A stretch of DNA of 64,000 nucleotides from Dinochytrium kinnereticum (taxonomy: Eukaryota; Chytridiomycota; Chytridiomycetes; Chytridiales; Chytridiaceae), in contig JADGJT010000059.1 in the NCBI GenBank assembly GCA_027604005.1, positions 1 to 64,000 on the forward strand. Direction: 5' to 3'. The notes beneath the pieces are model-generated. The model ran no database searches, was not told the DNA's origin, and saw only the letters and a list, made by a program, of their open reading frames with translations. Below, piece after piece: positions 21,687 to 32,648 of this stretch (within the stretch, counting starts at the first letter, position 1; each line of letters begins with the position of its first letter). Position numbers and translations under genes: made by a program.

Positions 21687-24245
21687 TCAAGGCAAACCAG
21701 AATGCAACAGTCTGCGGCCTCGCCAGCCGCCGACCCTACCAGCATCCTTCAGAGCCAGCCTAACCCTCCTCTCACCGGCCTCCACTCTCCCGTCAATCTC
21801 TCTCCAAACCCTCTCAAATTCCCTCAACCTTCTCATGTTCCCCGCGCTCCCCCAGACCTCTCTCATGAACCTCACAACCTCCTCAATCTTCTCCCGCTTC
21901 TCGCCATTCTGAACGAGTCGTGTGAGAAGCTCCACCGTGAGCTTCTGTGCGAAAACATGAGCCTTCAGGGTTACCAGCGACGAGATGACGGTGACGTAAA
22001 GAGTGTTATGTAGAAGTAAGTTGTGCTGAAGCGCGTATTGGCACCACAGCCACATGGCTTGGAAGTCCTTGCGTTCTGTAAAGTGCATGACAAGCGCTCG
22101 CACAGCTCGAACAGAAACAATCGTTCCACCCTCCATCATCACCATCTTTGCAAAAGTCAGAGCCCGTCCTCCACGTCCATCCTTCACGAGGCTTAAAAGA
22201 ACAGTGTCAAGCGTCGTCACGTCCACCCCACCATCAAACTTCTGAATCATTCTCAAAATCTTAAACACCTTCAAATAAAACCTATGCAGGATGTAATGAC
22301 TAAGCAGAACGTTCAGAAGCCGACGATCAGGGGTGATGGCGCCATGGCGAACAAGGTGAAGCGTTAAATCAAAGGCCTTGAGCTTTTGACTGGACTCTGG
22401 ATGTTGACCCAGACGATCCAGCACCCCCGTGCAGAACGTTGCGTCGATCATGATCGCACCCGGCGGGGCTCCATTCGCCATCCACGTCTTGCGGTCCTCC
22501 AACATCTTCAGGAACACCCACAGAGCGTCCTTTGCGTCTGCTCCGGAAGAGATCCCGCAAAGAACAGCACTGGCATGGGTTAGATCACTCTTGAACCCCA
22601 AGCCCATAGCTTCGTTGTGAAGTCGAAGCACGCCTGTGACGTCCTTTCGCTTGGTGTACCCCTTAATCAAGGAAGTGTAGGTAACGAGATCGGGAGACAC
22701 TTCCGAGGCTTTCATCTGAAGGAACACTGCCATGGCCTCATCAACCTTCCCATCAGAACAGAGCCCGTGAATTTTGCGATTAAACAGCCTACGCGAGGTC
22801 ATCTCGTCCATGCCCTTGAAAGAGTCTGTCAAAGCGTTGAAGTCTGCCTGCGATTTTCGGTCTCCCGTGAATTGTGCGTCGAGGATGAGCTGCAACGACC
22901 GTTCAGAAAACTCTGTAAGCAAAGACTCCTTCACCATCTTTGCGGCGGTCAAGACGTCTCTCCACTCTCCAAACGATCGACAGGCCTCAATCAGACTTTC
23001 TAGAGCGACACGGTCAACCGATCTAGCGTCTGCAGACGCGACGGTGGAGTACCCCCTCCCAAATGCAAAAACGGATCCACCTCCAGTCTCTGTACCTATT
23101 CCACAGCCTGAGCAACCGCTGGAAAACTCAGAAACGAGATCAAGCGCCTGCTTTCCCCTCCCCGCCTTCACCAACGCAATAACCAAAGGGGTTAAGGGCA
23201 CAAGACATCTTCTCTTCAACTTTGCCGGGAACGAAATCGTCCTGAAAAGGCTAAACAGTCTGACCGCGTCGTCGAGGTTCTGGCGCGATAGGAGCTGGCT
23301 GATGAGGCTAGCAAAGATCTTGTCAATCCTGTGGGCCCGTTCCGTCTTTGTGAACGTGTAAGTAAGGGAGGGCCCCATGATGACCTTTAGTTGCTCCACT
23401 GCAGTTTGGTAATCTGGGACAAAAATGATAGAGCAGGCGTCTTGAGGGTGTGATACGGGGATGGTGCGCGTTGTGTCGGAGAGAAGGTGTCGGCCGATGG
23501 AGTCAAAGTCTTTCTGAGAAGGTGAGGAAGGGGATATAGAGAGGATGGAGTGGGCCTTTGACATATAGGACATGATGGATTGTAGGTTCTTGTGTGTTGT
23601 TTCGGGGTAGGTAAGGGTTTTATACTTTTCCCAAATATCTGCCACTATTGAATGAGTTACAGGGGCTTCCATCATGCAGGAAATATCGTCCCAGATGAGT
23701 GGTGTGGGAGTGAGTAGCTCAGTGGCCTTTAAAGAGCCCGCTCTAACTTTTCCCATACCAACTTTCGCATTCTTAGCGGAAGAAAAGCTTCGCGAACACT
23801 GGTACAAAGGCCGATCAGACAGAGGCGTCCTGAATGGCCCCTGTCCCAGCGACGAAAACCTCATCAAAGACCTCCCATCCGTCCGTGAACGAAAAAGCGA
23901 AGACCGTCTATGAGGTGCACACATCACCCCCGATACCGCCCCTGACTCCTCAGCAGCAATCGCCACATCAGCTTCTAATCTGGCCTTCTCCTGCTGCTCT
24001 CTCCGCTCTTTCGCCAAGGAGGCCTGCCGTGCGGTCCCCGAGCGGATCATATCCAGTGGAATCGCCATGGTTTGGAGGGCAATCGTGAAGCCGAAGAAGG
24101 CCAGGTAGCCAAAGAACCTGACCTCAGCTTGACGTTGGGAAGGGGTGTAGGGGATTCGACGTGGTTCAAGGGATTGAAACCGCGGTTGCGTGGTGAAGAA
24201 ACGACGGGTTTGAAAGAACCTTCTTATTGGTTTCATAATAGTCAT
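21687..24245 (-). CDS. Mitochondrial pentatricopeptide-repeat-like protein
   Basis: Uninterrupted frame of 852 residues. The N-terminus is Arg/Phe-rich with no acids (MKPIRRFFQTRRFFTTQPRF), a good mitochondrial presequence. A hydrophobic helix follows at residues ~44-63 (FFGYLAFFGFTIALQTMAIP), then a charged linker. Residues ~320-800 are helical-pair repeats. The clearest PPR units lie around 482-560: 'FNRKIHGLCSDGKVDEAMAV' and 'VSPDLVTYTSLIKGYTKR'. Such proteins bind organellar RNA and act in mitochondrial RNA maturation or translation. The N-terminal membrane helix suggests inner-membrane association. I cannot assign an orthologue such as Pet309 or Atp22. Confidence 0.75.
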   Translation of the reverse strand: MTIMKPIRRFFQTRRFFTTQPRFQSLEPRRIPYTPSQRQAEVRFFGYLAFFGFTIALQTMAIPLDMIRSGTARQASLAKERREQQEKARLEADVAIAAEESGAVSGVMCAPHRRSSLFRSRTDGRSLMRFSSLGQGPFRTPLSDRPLYQCSRSFSSAKNAKVGMGKVRAGSLKATELLTPTPLIWDDISCMMEAPVTHSIVADIWEKYKTLTYPETTHKNLQSIMSYMSKAHSILSISPSSPSQKDFDSIGRHLLSDTTRTIPVSHPQDACSIIFVPDYQTAVEQLKVIMGPSLTYTFTKTERAHRIDKIFASLISQLLSRQNLDDAVRLFSLFRTISFPAKLKRRCLVPLTPLVIALVKAGRGKQALDLVSEFSSGCSGCGIGTETGGGSVFAFGRGYSTVASADARSVDRVALESLIEACRSFGEWRDVLTAAKMVKESLLTEFSERSLQLILDAQFTGDRKSQADFNALTDSFKGMDEMTSRRLFNRKIHGLCSDGKVDEAMAVFLQMKASEVSPDLVTYTSLIKGYTKRKDVTGVLRLHNEAMGLGFKSDLTHASAVLCGISSGADAKDALWVFLKMLEDRKTWMANGAPPGAIMIDATFCTGVLDRLGQHPESSQKLKAFDLTLHLVRHGAITPDRRLLNVLLSHYILHRFYLKVFKILRMIQKFDGGVDVTTLDTVLLSLVKDGRGGRALTFAKMVMMEGGTIVSVRAVRALVMHFTERKDFQAMWLWCQYALQHNLLLHNTLYVTVISSLVTLKAHVFAQKLTVELLTRLVQNGEKREKIEEVVRFMREVWGSAGNMRRLREFERVWREIDGRVEAGERRVRLALKDAGRVGGWRGRRLLHSGLP

Positions 24246-24382
24246 CTTTGTGGGTAAGCTGTGAGGGGTGACGGGAAAGAGGAGATCATTCGGTTGACGA
24301 CAGTGCTGGATTGAAGGCTCTTTCAGCCTTTTCGTTTTTTTTTTTTGTACTTTTTGCCTGTGTTGAACAGAAATTCATTGAC

Positions 24383-25617
24383 TCATATTCGTCGCGCAAC
24401 ATCCTCAGGGGATATACGCGCAAGCACTTGTGCCAGGTTCACCATATCCTCGAGCTCACGGTACGCCACTTCATACGCTTTCAGATGTCTTGGAAGTGCA
24501 TCGTCCAGCATCCCTTGCACGTCCCTGAGATTCGATCTCACGTGTTCAGGCATCCCAGCTGTGGCTGATTTGAGGCCACTGGAGAGTGAGAATCCGTTCG
24601 GTATCGCATCTTCATCAATTTCTGACGCTCTAAGAAGACTGTCAGGCCCAAAAGCTTTTGTGAGGAATGACGCGGTGATGCCTGGGAGAATGTGGAGGGT
24701 GGAGTGGGGGAGCTGATGGACTGCGATTGGCTTGGGAGGGGAGGATAAAAGATGGGTTCCATTGACGTCCTATTGGAGAATTATAATTAGATCCCTGTTT
24801 CAATTATGTATAAGTCAGCATACTCCATTTTTTGTGGGCTGTGGATGGGATGGGATGATTTCTGTGAGCCGCCTCTCAACATCTGCCGGCGACAACTCTG
24901 GAGTGTCAAATGCAAACATTATAGACTTTCCAGCAAACATGTTTCCTTTTTTCAAGGTTTAGTAAAATACCTCAAGGCAGAAGGAATAAGTTACCGCTAA
25001 GACAGACGAGTCCAAGGCAGTCCTGAAGTATCGAGCAAGACTCTAAGCAGAAGGAGTTTAAATCTTCGTTCGCCTTGGGGCAGTTGGAGAATAAGACTTT
25101 GAGCATTGCTACAAAGAAAATGTCAAATCCGTGAGATGCTAGCTGGGATGCTGTTGATTCAATGTAGAAGGATGAATGTGCCGGTGCGTTATTATCTGAG
25201 CATGGTGCCGCCTATAAACGTTTGTAAGAAAAGAGTTTCAAGGTTGAAGAAAGACCGCCGGAAAACATACGATGGAAAAGCCCAAAACCGTCCCATTCTT
25301 GTCACGCAAGCTTGATGCAATTGTATTAATAAGAGTGTATTCGTCGTAAAATGGTGATGTGCACTAAAATAAAGTCAAGTTAACCCCTCGTTATGAAAAA
25401 TAAGCAAGAAACGACGAACCTTGATGTGAAAATGAAGCTTATCATGAATGAGTTCCCGGTGGCCAAGTAAGAGAGAATAAGAATACTGAGAGTTGAATGG
25501 AAGGGTGCCGCTTGATTGCGGTAAGAATGACCAGGAAAGAGGGTGCGCTCCAAGCAAGGACAAGTAGACAGCTTTATCGATTTTCAGTAACAGCAAAGAT
25601 GTAGCAAAAACAAACAT
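24383..25617 (-). CDS. Unrecognised 338-residue protein (5 exons)
   Basis: Exons are 25617-25420, 25363-25271, 25211-24995, 24945-24824 and 24769-24383. All five join in phase with canonical borders (GTTCGT..TTTTAG, GTATGT..TTATAG, GTAACT..AAAAAG, GTATGC..AATAG). Segments read as an ordinary globular protein: 'CTSPFYDEYTLINTIASSL', 'FFVAMLKVLFSNCPKANEDL' and 'GKSIMFAFDTPELSPADVE'. The C-terminus is helical ('LRDVQGMLDDALPRHLKAYE' to 'ARISPEDVARRI'). It has 6 Cys and no signal peptide. The first exon (MFVFATSLLLLKIDKAVYL) could instead be internal, joined to the ORF just upstream at 25584-26246. I do not recognise the family; the overall look is of a conserved complex subunit. Confidence 0.6.
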
Positions 25618-26246
25618 TTAGGAATGCGGATAACAGGCATCGCCAAAGATATAGCCATATTTGTATGCATGTGCATGGAGGCATCCACCGTGCCTCTTCC
25701 TGCAGCACTCTCCGCAGTGACCTTCCCAATTTGAGTTGGCCTCATGCTGCGGTCCTTCTGCCGACTTCTCGTAGCATCCCCATTGTCCGGGCCAAATGTA
25801 GCCCCATTCTCGTACTTTCGATTTCTTCTCCGTTTCCGCCTCTCAGGAAGTTCCAGACTGGCCTCTGCGCATGGCGGAGCTTGCGACAATTGCAGACTGT
25901 CCTCCTTTGCAGCTTCCACTGGCACGTCTGTTTCCGTCAGGACGATGGAAGGAGGTTCATCCATCGCATCCATCGTATCCGAGGCATCAGGTGGGGTCAC
26001 TTCCTCTGCCTGCTCCTCCCCGTTGTTCAATGCGTGAGGGTCGCTGGCCATCCCAAGTTCTTGCAGCTTGTTCGCAAAGGACAGATCTGGTGAAACAGAA
26101 ACTGGAAGCTGGACAAAAATCGTTTTTTGCTTTGGCGAGTGGATGTGAGGTATGTCGGCAAGGGGAAGAAAGCGGAAGAGCGCAACGGGCATGGCAGCAA
26201 CGCCTGTGCTCAGTGCTGCTGCCCAGCGTAATCCATCCACATCCAT
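25584..26246 (-). CDS. Hypothetical protein divergent from MED16
   Basis: Open frame whose Met at 26246 (MDVDGLRWAAALSTGVAAMP) lies 7 bases from the MED16 ATG on the other strand; the frame itself extends to 26291. It has an N-terminal hydrophobic stretch, an acidic disordered middle (NNGEEQAEEVTPPDASDT) and a basic patch (LPERRKRRRNRKYENGAT). Its last 12 codons overlap exon 1 of the 24383-25617 gene in another frame. So it may be the 5' part of that same gene, linked by an intron I could not place. Function unknown. The basic patch could be a nuclear localisation signal. Confidence 0.4.
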   Translation of the reverse strand: MDVDGLRWAAALSTGVAAMPVALFRFLPLADIPHIHSPKQKTIFVQLPVSVSPDLSFANKLQELGMASDPHALNNGEEQAEEVTPPDASDTMDAMDEPPSIVLTETDVPVEAAKEDSLQLSQAPPCAEASLELPERRKRRRNRKYENGATFGPDNGDATRSRQKDRSMRPTQIGKVTAESAAGRGTVDASMHMHTNMAISLAMPVIRIPKCLFLLHLCCY

Positions 26247-26253
26247 TGACAAG

Positions 26254-29200
26254 ATGGATATGAGCGAGGGTTCAGTGGCCAAGCTGTCCACAACGCGCTC
26301 CCCCAGTTTGAGGCAAGTTTTTCTCTCTGCAGTGTTCTTATCTTTCCTTCCCTCCTCTCTTTGTGCTTCTCAAAAGAATGGTGATGATTACAACTGTACC
26401 GAGGAATTATATCTTCTGATTTAGCCCCCTACATATGAGAAAGTCTCGCGAGTTGGCATGCCATGTCTTGGTTTTGGCTTGAGTTTCCACTCTGCTTTGA
26501 GATCAAGTACAGAGTCATCGCTGACAGCCTGACCCTCTCATGTGAAAGAGCAAAATCCATGATTACTTTAACATTAGGCCTGGAACGAACCATTCTCCCC
26601 AATCCTTCATCCCATCCTATCCCACTCCCCATATCCTTCAATCTCTAACCCTCTCCACAGACAAATTGACTGGTCGGTCAAAAACGTCGTTGCTGCAGTT
26701 GTCCCAACTGTCAACCCCGCTAAGCGAGAAACAGATGGCCAGCAAACGTAATCATTTTTTCGTTTTTCTTGGGCAAATGTCCCGGCGGATACTCTTGTAC
26801 ATTGAAAAATCTAATAAACTTCTCTAAAGGGCTTCTACTGTATACCAAGTAGTCATTTCTATTCCGAAGATTGAAACAAAGAATCCCGAGAGAAGTTGGA
26901 ACTTTGAAGATACCAGGACGCTGGACACTTCTTTGCATAGGCCTCCTTCCATATTGGGAGCTGAATGGGACCAAACCGGGGACTATCTGGCAACTTTTGA
27001 TAATTTTGGCCGTATTATGGCCTGGACTTGGGATGTCTGTCTCTTTTTTTTTCTTCTCTCTTAGCCTTTTTTTATTTTCACCATTTTATTTTTGGAACGT
27101 TCTCCTCTAACGATGTAGTATAGGCTTGCATTGACAAATGGGAGGTCGTTCAAACTGTCAGCCTTGACGATTGCATTGTGGGCTTCAAATGGTTCCCCAA
27201 GTCGCCTTTAGTAAGTATAATTTATGCTTCTCATTAATTGACTCATTATAGTGTCGATTGAAAGATTTGGAATTTATTTCACCAGATCGAATGGCTGATA
27301 TCGAAACCGTGGACTTGACAAGCGACGGGGAAGATGAGGCAGCCAAAGCGTCCAAGAGAAAGATGCAAGGAGAGCCTTTTATTTACGAAGAGTTTACTGG
27401 ACTCACCGTTACGAACAACACATTTGCATTTGCTGCTATAAGTGAAGGCGGAAGGGTAAAAGTCACGATTTTTTTTTCTCGATGATCTGAGTAGGAGTAA
27501 TCATAGGTTGCCGCTTTTTTCTTCACACCCACCTTTTCGTTCACACATGCATTTGCTCAACTACCGGGATTCGAAGCGGTGGATAGACCTCACGAGCTTC
27601 CAAAGGTCTCGGCTGCCGCAATCACATTCCCGGGAGGTACCTCGTTCACACAAATCCCTCTGCTAATGAGCCATAGCCAACCAAATTCTCGTTGCTATCT
27701 GTTCCAAAGCTCTTGGAAACAAAATTGTCTTGCACACGGCCAGTGTAAATGGAGTTTTGGGTAAGGAGCTCATATCGCCTTTGCCTTTATCCTGATAATC
27801 ATTTTGAAAAGGTATCAAATGGCGCGGATCTTATGCAATTGCTGTTGATCCACCTACGGAGGTTGTGTACAACGTTCTGTTTTTGGAAAGTACGAAGCTT
27901 TGCATTTCTTCTGTATCGTTCGATGCAGACCCTAAGTCTCCAAGCTCCAAAATATATATTTATGATTTTCAAGCCTCCCAGGTAAAGATCCCTTTTCATG
28001 TAACTGCCTAAACTTTCATAGCAAGCTTGGGTTCCAGTCGCAAGGACATCATTCCCCTGTCTTATCACATCCGTTTCCGCCGAGCCTTTTCTATCGAATC
28101 CAAAGCATAGGACATTATTAGCTGTCTTCCTGGCAAATAATCAGCGGATCATCTTGGATGTGAATAACTTGAATCCTCTTTCATTTGAGGAAATCTGGGA
28201 TGAACCTTCATCAACAAAGAAGATTATGCGTCTTACCAAGGGTGTGATCGCAGGGACATCATCACCGAATAGAACGGCCTTTTGTCTTTTGACGTCTTCT
28301 GGTGATATCCTGGACGAGGACAACAGTAATGTTAATCAGTATTCGGAAGGTTGGATTTGCAACATATTCCAGTTTAGTAATGCTTTTTCGTTGTCTTAGA
28401 CTGTATAAGAGCTCTTCTTCGCGGCATCGCTTGTAGCGTTCACGTTAATTACGACTTCACTGACCTGATCATCCTATCTCGACGTCTTATTCTATCGAGA
28501 AAAGGTTAGTGGCTTCTAGTTGTATTTTGATGAGACTTACAAAACTTTTTCAATTTAATCTGAATGCTATAGAGAGTCTAGATGGATTTCTCTGCAAAGT
28601 ATACGATGCATATCGTCCGTTTATCGGTCAATCAGGCAACACTCCCTCACTGTTATCGACGTTTCCAATCGTAAATACCCAGACTCATGAAAACGAAGGG
28701 AAAATCGTGGCATTTCATATGTGCCTTTTGAGGTATGCCCCACAGTGAAGCATTGTTTTTTTAACTGAAGACAGGTACTTGCCGGAATATCTTGTTGAGT
28801 ATTCGTCAGTGAGTTTGAGATGCCAGATTCGGACAGCGCTCGAACTTCTTACATCTTCGTTTCGATCATCTTCAATTGTCAAGGGGCTTTTAGGTACATA
28901 GATCTGGTAAATTTGATATGTTTTTTGACGGTTGTCGTAGAAGGGTTACTTAGCAACTCGAAGCCTGAATTAGATAGCCAGAGCCTATCCGAATCCATGT
29001 TTCTAAATTTGAGTATGTCCTTATAGGGATGTTTGTCGTTTTGGCTAATCTGCTTTTTTAGAGACTCTCCATCACATTGGCCCTATTCTTTTGTGGAGCT
29101 GTGAATTGTTGAGATTCGTATTGAGGCAGGTTTTTATTTTCCTCAATACCCAGAGAACAAAAATGGGTTCAGGTGATCTTTTGAACCTTGATGGGGGGGG

Positions 29201-30186
29201 TAAGTTTACCTTCATCACTTCACTCTCTCTATTCAGGGATCTATTGAAATGATAATTTAATATTGAAAACATATTTTACAGGAAGCGCCGGTTCAATCAT
29301 CGACAACTTTGACCTCCTCCAAAAGCCGTCCCTAGTCGCCCTCCTCTTTCACCAATCCACAAGAAGAAGCCTCCTCGAACTCATCTACGTTAACAAATTC
29401 GTCCGAAACAACATGACCCTCCTGATGGTCACCGGAGCTCCTCGAAACAAGCCAGACACGCTTGAAGCCGCTAGGACCACCGCAGCAGCCCTTATCGCTC
29501 CATCCAAGAACATTGGAGCGGATGAGGCGGTGTACCTTAGCATGCTGGAGCAAGCGCTTGGAAGAACTAGAGTGAGCTTGACGTCTTTTGGGTCGTTTTT
29601 CGCGGAGATTGGGGGTATGATTGATGCGTTTAAACCTACTGCTGAGGAGGAGGAGAGTATGTTCTTGAGGGGTGTTGTACCGTTCAGGTTTCAACCAGCT
29701 TTTAAGCCCATGCAGGGGGTTTTGGCAAAGTATAGTGCTAGTTTTTTTATACATCAGGGGGAGTTTAAGCATCATGGGAACACTCAGCTAACCCAAGCAT
29801 CTCCACCACTTCCACTTGGTCCTCTGGCTGCCTTGATGCCGCTCTTCCACGATCTCAGCCCTGACTTTAGCTTACTATCACCCATTGAAGAAATCAAAAC
29901 TTTCACTAAGGATGATGCTTCAGAGGCGATCTCTTTAGACCAAGTGGCTGCCATCACCAAAGGACGCGTCGACGTCGTGACCAAAGCAAGCTTAATGGTC
30001 CCCAACATGATTCTTCGGCAGTGCAGACGGTGCGGTCATTTCTCGTCTGCGCCTCGGAAGGACGTTAAAGTTGAGACTGGGAATGAGTTTGTGCAGAGGT
30101 TTAGGGGAGAGCAACCTTGGAAGGATAGGTTTTTGCGCGTTTGTGTATGTGGTGGGTCTTGGAGGTTTGCTGGAAAGACGGTTTAG
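26254..30186 (+). CDS. MED16: Mediator complex subunit 16 (MED16), about 16 exons
   Basis: Tail-module subunit of Mediator, linking activators to RNA polymerase II in the nucleus. The N-terminal half reads as WD40 beta-propeller: 'QIDWSVKNVVAAVVP', 'LGAEWDQTGDYLATFDNFGR', 'DCIVGFKWFPKSPL', 'KALGNKIVLHTASVNG'. The middle is helical ('DCIRALLRGIACSVHV', 'CELLRFVLRQ'). The C-terminus has the family Cys pairs 'RQCRRCGHFSSAP' and 'RVCVCGGSWRFAG', likely a zinc site. Exon 1 is 26254-26312 and exon 2 is 26661-26747. Later exons start near 26830, 27252 and others; the last long exon runs about 29282-30186. I estimate ~960 residues. Intron 1 appears to be GC-AG (GAG|GCAAGT). The assignment rests on the propeller plus Cys-motif combination. 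Confidence 0.85.
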
Positions 30187-30291
30187 ACGAAAAAAATAAA
30201 TAAATGAAGAGTCGTTTTCGTGGCTATTGTTTTGTCTGGGTCCAATCATGATTCTTTTTTTTTTGTTTTTTGTTTTGGGTGGGTAAGCTGA

Positions 30292-32331
30292 ATGTCTTTG
30301 TCGCCTTTGAAGACTGTGGGGCTGTTGGAGGTCGGGAGAAAACTGGGGTTGCCGGGAAGGAAGCTTGGGTTGACGTTGCTTGGATGTGCTTGTGCAGGGT
30401 TGATTGTTTTTCTTTTGGCGCAAAAAGGTTTTTGATGACGGGTTGGATTTCTTTCTACTCTTAACACGGGATGACAGGAAACCATCAACGAGAAACGGTC
30501 ACTCCACCATGTCCAACAGAACCACCCTACGTTGCCCCAACCCTGACGATCCTTGAACCCGACCTCGCAAACCTCAACAAATCCATCTTTGGCGCTCGAA
30601 TCTCTGAGGAATTTGAAAAGGCAGAGGTGCTGGATAACCGGTACTTTAGGGCCTATGGTTTCCAGTTTTGCACCATGCTGAATGAGGCCACGTTTGATGG
30701 GCTTGTCTCGATCTCGCGATTGGGTGGTAGCGTTGTTGAAACGAATCCTGTCATGGACACGTTCACCGAGATGATTGATGAGGAGGCTCGGAAAGCGCGT
30801 GATAGGATCGTTATGGAACATTCTTTCTTGGATAAAGAGGTAACGGGTGGGATTCGTCGCTGTGACTTTACTCTCACCGTTTTTCTTTCTTTTTTTTTTT
30901 CTTCTTCTTCTTTTTTTCTTTGACTCGGTAGGATGCGAAACGTTTCTCTTGCTACGCTGTGGCGGAAGGCAACAACGCGGTCGCAAATCTAACATCCACG
31001 CGACTTCTTCATCGAATCGATCCACAAACCTACATGTACCCCGTTCTCCCCGCCCTTCAAGTGTCCAAGACCCCTCGCATCCTTGGCCGACGACGGAAAT
31101 ACCGATTGGCCTACCTGCTGATGGTGCATGGTGGCCCTGAGTCTCTTGGCAACGTGAAGACCATTGTCGAAGCTTTGGACGACGGATCAGCTGTTATCTT
31201 GATTCACGTTGATGGGGGCTCGGAACGGCTCGCTGAGGCTGTTTCTGAGTGGATTGAGAAACGGGACGAGGAGGTCCATGTGAGGGTGGAGAGGGTGAGA
31301 GGGAATTCGGGTGAAGCTCAGGGTCGTGAGAAGGTGGTTGGGAATGTTTTTTTGGCGAGGTATAGGTATATTGGGCTTTGGGGACATATTTCGTTGGTTT
31401 GGATGCAGCTGTCTGGGTTTTGGGAGTTGCAGGATCTTGCGGATTGGGAGTATGTGATTAATCTGTCTGGATCGGATTATCCTATGAGAAAGAGTCGAGA
31501 GATTCATAGGGTGCTTAGTTTGGAGCATAACAAGGGAAGGAATTTTGTTGAGTTTTGGAAGGGACACTGGGCTGGGCAAGGAAGTTGTGAGTTTCGTGGT
31601 GATGATGATGACCTTTTTCTCCGTTTCTTTTTTTGAATGAGTTGTTTGTTGGAAGATATGCTCATAATGACGAGCTCATTTTTTCTAAATTATTTTTAGA
31701 TGACACTGCGCTGCGAATGTCCATGCCTCAGTTGGCGAGAGAAGATCATTTAAGTTATGAGATGTCCATGTATTCGCCCATCAGTGCTGGACTCATCTTC
31801 CCCAGCTTTCGTAACTGGAAGCTGAGGAAACATAATCAATGGGTCATCCTTTCTTGGGACTTTATAAAACACTTGCGAACTTCTTCCGACGCATTGGACG
31901 TTTTGGCATTTATGGAGCACACTGTCGTTCCCGATGAGCAGTATCTCGGTGCAGGTAAATGTCTTTATCAATCAGCAGAGAAAAGAAAATACGTTGTCTA
32001 AGAATACTGTTTTCTTCTTGTTTCTCTCACCCTCATAAAAGTTATCGCCAACACCCCAGGGTTCTCCACCAAATTCATCGACGACATGAAACGTTACCTT
32101 TACTTTGCTCCAGGCCACGCGCACCCCGCCACCCTCACATCAGAATGGATCTCCAAGATTGGTGAAGATGAGGTTGGGAAAGAGCCTCGATACCTTTTTG
32201 CTCGGAAGATTGACTTTGGGTCGGAGGAGGGTCGGAAAGTTGTGAGGTGGATCAATGAGACGCACATTCAACGACATTTGTTGAGGGATGAAGAGTATGG
32301 CGTGCTGGAGGGAAAGGAGTTTGTTGTTTGA
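30292..32331 (+). CDS. GT14 (core-2/I-branching type) glycosyltransferase, type II membrane protein (5 exons)
   Basis: Exons are 30292-30427, 30478-30839, 30932-31586, 31700-31954 and 32042-32331; 565 residues. Exon 1 gives a short basic N-terminus and a signal anchor (GLTLLGCACAGLIVFLLAQK), so a Golgi type II protein is likely. GT14 marks are 'KYRLAYLLMVHGGPESLGNV', 'ILIHVDGGSERL', 'RYIGLWGHISLVWMQL', 'WEYVINLSGSDYPMRKSREI', and later 'SYDTALRMSMP' and 'VVPDEQYLGA'. Family members transfer GlcNAc or xylose from a nucleotide sugar to glycan or protein acceptors; donor and acceptor here are unknown. Intron 1 has a weak donor (GTTTTT), but phase and topology both fit. It starts 105 bases after the MED16 stop on the same strand. 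Confidence 0.85.
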
Positions 32332-32509
32332 GGGGGTTTTCTCTTATTGATTGGGAGGGGTGTTGGGTATGTGTGATGGTTTTTTCATGAAATCCATGAC
32401 GCGTTTAATAGGCGAAGCGGGGGGCAGAAGGTAGGGGGGGGGTTGTTCTGGATGAAGCGAATAAAAAAGAGGACGACTAATAAATTTTTTTTTTAATGTT
32501 AGATTGTGA

Positions 32510-32519
32510 NNNNNNNNNN
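32510..32519. other. Assembly gap (10 N)
   Basis: Ten undetermined bases. The true gap size is unknown, so spacing between the GT14 gene and bS16m may be wrong. Confidence 0.98.
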
Positions 32520-32545
32520 CCCCCCCCCCCCCCCCCCCCCCCCCC
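32520..32545. repeat. Poly-C run beside the gap
   Basis: About 26 consecutive C directly after the N block, the probable cause of the assembly break. Confidence 0.9.
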
Positions 32546-32648
32546 GCGCGTGTTTTGAAGTCACAAAAAAAAAAAAAGAACTCTGAAATAATTTATTATT
32601 AAAAATAATATTTGAAATATTATTGTGAGCAAAAAAAGCAAATCCAGA

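Noticed and set aside
30246..31025. Minus-strand 259-codon frame
   Set aside because: Antisense to the first exons of the GT14 glycosyltransferase, whose family motifs are clear; the frame crosses low-complexity Lys/Arg runs.
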